Part shown: piece after piece, positions 54,533-64,000 of the stretch
How the letters are laid out: every line of letters starts with the position of its first letter
Position numbering within the stretch: position 1 is the stretch's first letter
Assembly (NCBI GenBank): GCA_013398295.1
Contig: VZSF01006860.1
Location: 1 to 64,000 of the forward strand
Source: Chionis minor
Taxonomy: Eukaryota > Chordata > Aves > Charadriiformes > Chionididae
Length of the DNA stretch: 64,000 nucleotides
Reading direction: 5' to 3'
The notes under the pieces: model-generated
Databases searched by the model: none
What the model was told of the DNA's origin: nothing
Seen by the model: only the letters and a program-made list of their open reading frames with translations
Position numbers and translations under genes: made by a program

Positions 54533-57500
54533 CTAAGGAAAACAACTTGTCAATGTTGCATCAACATCATCTGTCATCAACAGAAAATGGAACTTTATTC
54601 CTTTACACCAGTTGCTGTAATTTATTTAAATAACTCAATGTATGTGTTTTTCACTTCACCACCAAACTCATATTCCTAACCTCAGTTAGATACTAACTTT
54701 GAATTTTAAAACTTTGCTTAAATTGCTGTTTTCCACAGCACTGTGCCTTCTAAGCTGTGTGCAATGGAGCTACAAGATTCAGAAGGTCATAAAACATTGA
54801 ATGTGATCTTTCTTTGGTGGGGTGATCTGCTTTCTTGCTACAAAACTTCAACTAATGGTTGAAATACTTGAACTCTACCAGACAGTGAAAACAACGACTC
54901 AGTGGCTTGGAAGCACTTTGCCAACGGCAATCTCAAAAAATGGGTAATGTCAGAGACTTGGTAAAAGCCATAAATGTTGGGGGATCAAAGGCCCACAGCT
55001 CTGTAGTCAGGTAAGTGATAGCTGGTGCTGCTGTAACAGAAGCCCCAAGAAATTATTTTTCTGAAGCCATACTCTCTGCTGGGGTACGTGTTCCCCTGCA
55101 AACCTGATGAGCTCTGCTGTCTGTTGGGAAGGAAGGGTGCAGTGACCGCTCTACCTCTTCCTCACCCTCCCTGCAACAGCTGGCAAGCGCAGCCTGATGT
55201 TTTGATGACCAGTCCCAGTGGAAAACCCCAAACAAGTTATTTTGCAAAAATTGATGTCTTGTGCCAAACTGGAAGAATCGGTACAGCAGCAGTCAATGAA
55301 TGTTAGGTGCATTCACTAAGATATTGGCCTAAAGGAGGTAGTTACTCAAGTAGCACTATTTTTCAGCAGCAGTCTCAGAGACCAAGGCAAAACCTCTCCT
55401 GTCTGATGAGCTACAAAGATATAGAAGCTTGCAAACTCTTACTTACTCTAAATATTTTTACAGTTCTGTGATTAACCTTCTTCTGTACTATTTTAAGTGA
55501 TTAATAGAGAAGTACGCTCCCTAAAATCCAAAACGATAGTCTTAACTTCTTTGTGCAGAGCTTGTGTGAGTAACTAATCACACATGTGATAAGGGGAAGT
55601 TCTGCTTTCACCGGCAGAGGATTCTATCCTTTGCAAACACATAAGCAGATGATATCTATGATATATACATACACACCTATGAAAACAGGAGGAGCTTAAA
55701 TGTGCCATTTTAGAGGAGTGAGGAAGGATCCTTTGGATTGCTGCTTACAGAAGGTGTTAGTGGAAAGCCTGACAGACTGAAGTTCACTTTTCAGGCACAC
55801 CATGTGGGCAGCGCTAAGAAAAGCTCAGACGTCCTCAACAGTGCTAGATGATAGGAGCTATGGAAATGGAAATTACTTTTCCCTACTCGGCATTATATCA
55901 CACATGCTATTAGAAAGTGGCTAATGCCAAATATTTTAAGTCATTACTTTCACATGCACACACATTTGCTCAGAGGGGAGTTCGTTCCCATGAGTTCGAC
56001 TGAGCTAGGGCTTTCCATCAAAATACTCCAACATACTCGCTCATGAACACACACTCAAGTTTTGGAATATATTTATAACCCATTGCAATCCAGAGCCTCC
56101 TAGCACCATAAAGACTATGCCATCTTAACCTTTCTTCTCCTGCAAAACTGTCAAAAATTGCTGTGTGTGTACCCCAGAGAAAACACACACTAATGAAGAG
56201 GCCCTGGAGGCCCTTCCAGAGGTGCTGAATTGAGCCTAGAAAAGAGACTCGTGCAATCTTATGAGCTTTCTGATGAATTGCCAGGAGCGTGTCCTCTCTT
56301 GAAGCCTTCCCCTCACCCAGGCCATTGCTTAAATCACCTGGATAATATTCTTACTTAAGGCAAGGATTAATATATCTTTCTCCAAATTAATATACGTCTA
56401 CGTATACGTGTTTAGGAACAGGCACATACAGATTAGGTTCACTGTCATGCCATAAACTTGGCCTCATACTTAGTGAAAGAGGTTCAGGCTGTGAAAACCC
56501 TTGCCAAAATGAAGTGAGCTATTAAAATATGATCAGTTCTGGAAAGAGTGGAGTGATTTAACAGAAGACAACAGCTGCCAGAATGATTTATTTCTTGAGT
56601 TATTGAATTACACTTGAATTCACTTGAGGGATATACATGCAGGTGTAGCTGTGTGCTGCAGATGCTTCAAGTGAAGAACTTTCATGCACATAAAAAGAGC
56701 CAAATTTTGTATCCAATTCTATTTTTGTTTTCAGTGTCAGGTATTACACTCAGGTTCTCCACTTACTGGAAGATATCACCTGTGTATTATGAGAAACTGT
56801 AAGCTTCAGCTTACAGAAAAGTTTCCAAGAAGCCTTACTTCTTGAAACACGCCTGCATTTTACATCAGACCATGACTGGTCGTAGCCAGGATCCAAAGTT
56901 TATCCCTCGTAAGTACTAGGCAGGAATTAGGATTCCTTTTTTCAGCTCTTCCGCTGTCAAGTGGTGCTTGCAGAAAGGCAGACCTCATCTCATATTCCCT
57001 AAGAACATCTGCTCACCAACAAAAGCTCACATATGCCCCCCTTGAGGCACAGCAGAGTCTGTCCTTTCTGTACTGCTGGTGCCCACCCATCTATTTACCT
57101 GCAGCACTAGCTACTATCTAGTCTCTACATATAAACCCCTTCGTATCACGGTGCCACACATTCTTAACTACTGATGTTATCATGATACTCTTACAAGGTA
57201 AGATGGCTTAATCTTATGAGCAGGAATTAGTGGCAGAGAGAACTAATGCCCAGGTCTTCAGAGGCTTCTACGTAACTAACTACCACCGATTTCCATAGGA
57301 GTTGTGTCTATGAATGTCTGTGATGTGTCTGAAGTAAATCGGTGACGTTCTGGTCCTGAGAACAGCCGCCTTGTTGCTAACACAGGCTCTTGCATGTGCA
57401 AGAAATTCAGCATTGCTATCTGTGACATTTATCTGAATATTGTCCCTGTTCTGAGGATGGCCAATCTCGTTGAGCCATGTTGGATGCAGTTTGTCAGTTC

Positions 57501-60500
57501 CATTATATATCAGGAACTGCAGCAAGGAAAGAGACTTTCTGCAAATAGAATAGCCCCAGCCAGCTCTATCTGTCTGAAAGTACTCCCCTAAAAAGTAATA
57601 GGACTCATATAAAACAACTCTGAAACTACTGAGGATGTCTGCAATCATGGAAACACTTCTTAGCAATAACCTCAGAAAATGAGAAAGTAGTGCTGAGCAT
57701 TGAGACATCGTTCTAGTATAAATGTGCCTAAATAGGGTGCCATGAAAGGGTTTTAGAAACAAATTTATACATGAAACTAGAAGTCCACTTTAAAAGCATC
57801 AGGCTTTCAGGAAGTGCTGTGCATAATGAAATAGATGAGGTTCCAAAGCCACCTCCTAGCCATCCCCCTGTCCGGGGACCTTTAGATAGCTAAGTAAAGA
57901 AAGATAACAGATGGCCACTAAAAGTGCTAGGTAGGTTCAAGCATATCCTTTTGTACAGCACACAGCAGTGACCTCCCAGACGTGCAGGCAGACACCAGTT
58001 CACTCTGCCTCTCAAACAGGTTTGTTAGCACTGGTCTGCCAGTTGTGCCACCTCTGACACCATGAGTTCTTGTTTAGAGCTGGCCTGCACCTGGCTTGCT
58101 TGGAGCACAACTGGAGTGAGCTCAGGTCCACCAGAAAAGTACCGCATAGATAGACCCTCAAGTCAGTCTGTAAGTCAAACAAGGGTCAACGAGACCACAA
58201 AAACAACAGCAAGCTTCAGGAGCACATCTGGAAAAGCACTGCTTGGACTAAGCTGCAATATTAAAAGGTTCAAATTAAAAAAAAAAAAAAAAAAAAGAAG
58301 CCAGAACCCCAAACCCAACAAGCAGAAGCTTAGTAGAATAGGTCTGTGGAGCAGTCTTCTATGGGCACCCTTCAGAAATGGTCCAAAAGCACTGGTAAGT
58401 GACCGGTAACTGGCTCTGCAGTGCTGAAGGAGCTTACTGAAAACACTGACAGATTTTCCTTTATGTGCACTTGGTTTCACCTCTCTGCTTTGCCAACTGC
58501 TGTACATAAAATTATTTCTAGTGCATTTGGAAATTACATTTTTGTCTGAGAAAATATGGCTTGGTTTATAACTTGGAAGTAATTTTCTATTTGCCTGCAG
58601 TAATGTATGTGCTATCCTTAAAGCTTTAATTCCTTTTTTTTTCCTGTTAGTGGGACTGTATTTCCTATAAATCACCTGTGACACCACATTGAGTTCTTGC
58701 TGAGGCAGCTATAATGGAAGAACAGATATATGGCAGAATATAGGTACCCATGTATTTAAGTTGTGGGCAATATGGTATGTTTTTCTTTCTTGTTACGGCT
58801 GTCTGATTTTTCTGTCCCCTGGAAAATGCCTATATCTGGTAGGTTAGTCTAAATGTAAAACCAAATGTAGTTGTTTAGTTAGTCTAAATGTAAAAATGGC
58901 ACACAAAATTTGGGAAAAGTAACTCACTGTTGGTAATTCTAACATGTAGAATTCTGAAGTGCCTGAAACTGCAGCATGTGGCAACTCATAAAAATGGTAC
59001 TCGCTATCTTTCTAACGCTGCTCCCTGATATTCAAAGCCCATTAAAAAAACCCCTGAAAACCAGAGTGGCCACTGTAAAAACATCAAGTGGAATGTAAGA
59101 GGTGGTAAAATGAAGGGTAGCTTCCTATGTATACACAGTATATCAGTATGTCAGACTGAAAGAAACATGCCACATCTCTGCTTCCACATCCTCCTCTGAA
59201 AGAATTATATTCACAGATATCTGACATCTTTTAAGCTTTTTATCTATAGCTGCGGACTGAGCTGTAGTCTGAGAATTATTCACTCACATGGTGGTGTAAT
59301 TATCAGAAAACAATATGAGCAAACATCCTGGTTACCTGAGAGTAAGAGCCTAGAAGCCGTAAGGGAAACAGGCCACTTCTGGTATTGTCAAATAAACCAG
59401 AAAACCAAAACCTCTTTATCATTCTTGGTGCTACCAAAGGAAGGGGCTCTGTAATTAACATAGCTGACTACATGATACTACAGGATTGTCTGAAGCACGT
59501 TATGAGTTTCGTAAGTGTATAAAGTACAGAATACGGAATTTAGTTGCAGTTGGCAATGCCATTCTGGATTATGAAAGGTACACAAAAAGCACTGAAGTGT
59601 TAGAAAATGACAGAATTACGGTTGTACACTGCAAGTTCACTTCTAGCTTGAGCGTAGCATCTCTACAATCATTGCTTATATAACCAAGCATTTTGGTCCA
59701 CCTCTCTGTGTCTTCTTCCGTGTACAGAGAGGACATGTCTCACACAGTAAGGAGCTTTCCAGTACTTTGGTTTACTCTCATTTTCTGCACATCTGCCATT
59801 TTTGTGATCAATAAGAGAGAGTCCTATTTATTAAACTGCAACTTTCACAGGAGGACAGGTCCTTCCTTCACAGTGAACAAGGTAAGGATCCCATGGAAAA
59901 CAGCCATATAAGATCATTACAGACCGTAGCATAAGATATTAAAATGTGAAAAAAAACCCTTAAGTTTTCACAGATTAATTTTGGCATTTCTTAAATGTTG
60001 GGGGCTTCACTTTGCTATCTTTGCTATCTGTTGTTTAAAAAAACTGTAAGTAGTAGTTTTCATGAAGGTCCTGTCCTTTGATAGTTGGCCTATTTTAATA
60101 ATTTCAGTCTCCATATAATAATTCTTCTTTTCCTTGCAGTATTTTTCTGTGGCTCCCTATATATTTATTATGTAGTAAAACTACTATGATCAAACAATAC
60201 ATAAATTTAAAAATAATAATTAGGATCTCTGAAAAGTGTGACCTATCCATTTTTCCTATTTAACTACTCTTCCTGGAAGACAAACAATACCAATATTAAT
60301 AACACAAAAGGCAGATGCTATGTGAATACTTAAGGGCATTATATGGAGGAACTGAATGTGGTAGTAAAGGAATCACTGCTGAACAGACATCAGCAGAGGA
60401 GGAAAAAAACTGATGTGTAAATTTACGAGCTGTAAATTTGAGCTAATCATGTACTCCAAAGAATCATTGAATATAATTAGAAATGAAAATGTTTTTAAAG

Positions 60501-63170
60501 CCAAAAGTTCAAATAATCATGACTGAATCATGACTAAATTTTTATAATAACAAGAATCAAGTATAGTGTATGAAAATTTAAAAGGAAAGGAAGCACAGTT
60601 AACATATGCAACCCATCCTGAGAGAAAAATGCAAATGGCACAATGCCTTAAGTGCTATACATAGTTGGCATCAAACAAGAAAGCCATAAATAGTACAAGT
60701 TCACATACATAATGAAACTACATCTTGGGCATACTAGTATCCCTGTATAAAGAAGCATACCAACCTTCTGCCAGTATTCCCTGGTGAAATAAAATCTCTC
60801 TGGCATGTTCAGCATCTTTATATTAATTATGGAAATTATTATTTTAATTTTGTTTTAATATTTTTAATTATTATTTAATTAATTTAATGTTTAATCCTTA
60901 TGTTAATAATGGAAAATTCCAGCCAAATGTGACTGCAACAAAGACAGTATAGGCAACAATACAGACAAAACACAGTGTTTTAATATTTTCAAGCAGTAAT
61001 ATTAATTGTCACTGCTGGCAATTGTAGTGGCAGTTTTGTAGAGACGTGTAGTCTCTGCCTAGCCCAGGTACGTGGTGTTCAAATGTCCTGGTTTAGTTCA
61101 GAAAGTCCTTGAAAAAGAATCTTGCCAAACATCACAACTAAAATCTCTTGTATATTATTTTGACTTGGCTTCAAGCTGTGGACAAAGGATCTTCCCCTGT
61201 GTGCCCTCACTCAAACTGAAATCTGAGAAATGAATCTATTCCAAATAGTGTAGCCCCAAGTACTCCATAGGAATTTTACGTGACCTGTGCTTTGCAACTG
61301 CATCAAGTTACACAGCCCCGCACAGGAGAGCATGTTCCCCTCCTAACACCAGGCATGGAGAGCAGAGCCCTATGTCCTTTTAACCAAAAAAGACAGTAAC
61401 CCTACCCTGGGGGCAGTATTTCTGGCAAACTTTCCTGACCTGTCCAAGCAGGTTACAGAAGAAACCTGTTGAGGTGTTTGAGAGGCGTACCTCTCCCAAT
61501 CCATCAATCCATCCATCACAGAAAGGCGGAAACCGTTAGGAGGACTGACTTGGGATTTTTTTCCCTAACAGGCTGCCCTGCCTCACAAATGAGGGAGCAG
61601 AAAAGCCCACAGTCCTTTATGGCACAGAATTTTGAATAAATGTGTCTATAACTAATAACAGTATTACTTATAAATACTAACTTATAAATTAACAGAACCT
61701 ATTAGTAGTATGCCCCTAAAATTCTAGACCAGCAATATTCTTGCCATTCTGTGTGGAAGGAAAAGCTTTTGTCCCTACAGAAATCACAACTACAGGGAAG
61801 CACGCTTGCTGAGGGCAAATACCCCTTCAGGTTCCACTAGCATTTTGCAGTTAGTCAATCTTTTTGAGTCCTTCCCAGTTTAACCACGTTGAGTTGAACG
61901 TATTTGGTACCACGAGTACTGGTCAGTTCACACCATTCTCTTGGCGCATGTGAGGTTCCCATCAACTTACCTTCATGAAGAAGCTTGAGTACCTAAGAAC
62001 CTAGCCTTAACAAAAGTCGCCATATATATTGCAACCGTCTTCTGCTCACTTTCTCCATAGTTCCTGCAAAATTACAGCCAGCTTTGGATTAATTAGCACG
62101 ACTGGGAAGACTTACGCCCTTCTTTAGGACAGTATTTCAGTGGCAATGTGCGTGAACCAGAATTCTCTAATCATGAAAGTATGAGTTTGGCCATCGGGAG
62201 ACCTGGGTTTTATTGCTTCTTGTGAGAGAACAGAGGCAAGTCACTTAATCCTTTGGTCTGAGACTCTCAAATGCATTTGGCAGTACCAGCATGGTGAGGC
62301 TGAACCCCAAGGGTAGCTTGGTGTCCACTGGAAGCTTCAGCCCCAATTTGGCTTCAGCTCCTGCACCCGCTATCTCTTTTAGGTAAATAATCTATGAAGG
62401 GATCCTGAGAAGATGGATAGGAAGTGGCATAAGCTTGTCAGGAGTGAAACACTTAGTAAAGAGATAGGCTGAGGCTTAGGTAATGAATCTGGTGTGGCTG
62501 GCCAGATGGAGAATGGCATCCTGAGCACCGGACCCTCAACTTTGGAGGCATGGCACTGCTAGCCAGAAACTTTTCACAAAAAGCAGAGAGATTGAGTATA
62601 GCCTGGAGCTTACAGCATTCATTGGAGAAGGTAAGGTGGGTTTAAGTTCCTGCTGTCTGTGCAATACAGATTTTGAATTAGGGGGGACGTCTTGTATGCC
62701 AGCTGAGCTTCACAATTTATCAGATGGAAACGTGAACATGCTTCTTTTGCTCTGGCTGTTGGGTTTTGGGGGATTTTTTTTTCAACCTGAGTATCTCGCT
62801 GTTCTCTTTGTACTGGCCTGTATGCCAGCTGCCTCCTACCTCTGACAGTGGTCTGAAGAGGTCTCTCAATACTCCAAGGTCCCACCATGAAAGAGGGTGT
62901 GCTATCTATCATTCCCTCACTTTGGTATTCCCACCCTGAGCTTTTCTTTTTGTGCATGGAAGGGTTTGAAGCAGCTGTCAGTCCCGAGTATGTTCACCAT
63001 TTGGTCCAGTTAAAAGCTGACAGGCAGAAGTGTATTTTTGTATGTGACTAGGTGGCAGCTGTTTCGATATTTTGGAAATATCACTGATTTCTGAATTGCT
63101 TACAGTACCAGAAAGGCATTCAAACATCTGCCAGGGTGCAGGTCTACACACACTGGATACCACTATTTTC
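54533..63170 (-). other. EGFL6: EGFL6 intron or upstream region, no exon found
   Basis: I looked on the minus strand for the basic linker and EGF-repeat exons (spaced cysteines, GYxGxGxxC patterns) and found none. Low-complexity features are an 18-base poly-A at about 58278-58295, an AT-only stretch at about 60820-60890 and an exact 18-bp direct repeat at 58843-58860 and 58878-58895. A minus-strand opening of 160 codons (57280-57762) has no recognisable domain. Confidence 0.5.
58843..58895. repeat. Exact 18-bp direct repeat, 35-bp period
   Basis: GTTAGTCTAAATGTAAAA occurs at 58843-58860 and again at 58878-58895. Confidence 0.92.
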
Positions 63171-63177
63171 TAAACTG

Positions 63178-63820
63178 TTTTGAAATATCTCCAAGGATGG
63201 ATATTTCACAACCTCTCCTAATACCTGTGCCAATTTTTGTTCGCCTTCATGGTTAAATATTCTTTTTGTTATATTTAATCAGATTTTTTGTTGTTGTTGT
63301 TCCAACTTGTATTCATTACTTCTTGTCCTATTGCTGTATATTTTGAAGAAGAGTCTGGCTGTGTCTTCACTATGACCTTCCATTAGACAGCTGTAAGATC
63401 TCCCTTTAACCTTCTCTTCAGGATGAAAAAAGTTACTCTTAGCCTCGCCTCATATACCGTGTTCTCCAGGTTCCTGACCTTGGTGGAGCACTTCTAGACT
63501 CATGCTAGTATGCCCACATCTGTCTTGTAATGGAGAGCCCAAAACTGGACATAGCACCTCAGCCGTGGTTTCCCATGTGCCAAACAGAAGAGAAGAACCA
63601 CTTCCCTTTTTCTGCAAAGCTTCTTCCTAAGCAGTCATCTCATGTCTGTAAGGTTGCATGAGGTTTTTATCTCCCATTGCATTTGCTTTTGTTGAACTTC
63701 ATAATGTTCCTGTCAGCCCATTGCCACAGCCTGGCCAGATCCCTCGTAATAGCAGTGCTGCCCCTTAGCATATGGGCTGCTCACCCCAGACTGATATTCT
63801 CAGCAAACCTGAAATACGCC
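63178..63820 (-). mobile_element. Old, diverged CR1 LINE fragment
   Basis: The plus strand follows the CR1 antisense template with many substitutions: TTCACAACCTCTCCTAATAC, CTTCTTGTCCTATTGCTG, GAGAGCCCAAAACTGGACAT, GTTGAACTTCATAATGTTCC, AGCCTGGCCAGATCCCTCG, and TATTCTCAGCAAACCTG. It lacks the terminal octamer repeats. It is clearly older than the other copies, and its limits are approximate. Confidence 0.8.
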
Positions 63821-64000
63821 ATAAGCACTCGCTTAATACTTGGAGAAAGCGAGGAGGCTGGGGAACAAAGACCTGACTTCACTCTGTTTATCAACTCGCT
63901 AGCATAATTTGGGGAAGCAATATTAGTCTATATCCTTAACCTGAAGTGAAACAGGCCAATTACCACTGAAAAATGAAAAAAAAGCAATTTTAGGAGGAGT

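Noticed and set aside
57280..57762. 160-codon minus-strand opening, considered as an EGFL6 exon
   Set aside because: It has no EGF cysteine spacing or match to the EGFL6 linker, and no clear splice pair keeping frame.
59150..59200. Minus-strand stretch after CTTTCAG encoding an acidic peptide (EEDVEAEM), considered as the EGFL6 acidic linker exon
   Set aside because: It is short, has no matching donor in phase, and does not align convincingly with the known linker.

Overview
This is a vertebrate, almost certainly avian, nuclear genomic window. The evidence is multi-exon genes with consensus splice sites, two CpG-island promoters, and interspersed repeats that are all CR1 LINE fragments carrying the CR1 3' terminal ATTCTATG-type repeat. 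No SINE or L1 repeats of mammalian type are visible. The gene order TRAPPC2 (+), RAB9A (-), TCEANC (-), EGFL6 (-) is the mirror image of the human Xp22.2 order EGFL6-TCEANC-RAB9A-TRAPPC2, a segment that is autosomal in birds (chromosome 1 in chicken, from general knowledge). The species cannot be named from the sequence. A 297-base run of N interrupts one CpG island.

Layout. At 0.2-5.3 kb lies TRAPPC2 (sedlin), with four coding exons encoding 140 aa. Its second coding intron is an AT-AC minor-class (U12-type) intron with a textbook ATATCCTT donor and TTCCTTAAT branch site, and an old CR1 copy ends almost on the branch site. At 10.2-18.4 kb lies RAB9A on the minus strand: a single intact 201-codon coding exon, a 7.4 kb intron and a predicted 5' non-coding exon at the edge of the 18.2-19.35 kb CpG island. 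At 19.4-27.2 kb is intergenic DNA with one CR1 copy. At 27.4-38.1 kb lies TCEANC on the minus strand: one 360-codon coding exon, a 9.5 kb intron holding a 1.2 kb CR1 reverse-transcriptase fragment, and a predicted first exon in the 37.6-38.5 kb CpG island. At 38.6-48.7 kb is intergenic DNA. At 48.7-64 kb lies the 3' half of EGFL6 on the minus strand: the last four coding exons, covering the end of the linker and the whole MAM domain. Its signal peptide and EGF-repeat exons should lie beyond the right edge.

The genes are independent housekeeping or secretory genes, not an operon. TRAPPC2 (TRAPP tethering at ER-Golgi) and RAB9A (late endosome to trans-Golgi transport) are tail to tail. RAB9A, TCEANC and EGFL6 are in the same orientation, each of the first two with its own CpG promoter.

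The most notable observations are the AT-AC intron with a transposon pressed against its branch site, an RGD tripeptide created exactly at an exon junction in the EGFL6 MAM domain, a decayed coding-like segment in TRAPPC2 intron 1 that I could not identify, and a spliced upstream ORF predicted in the TCEANC leader. I saw no unmistakably novel multi-gene system.
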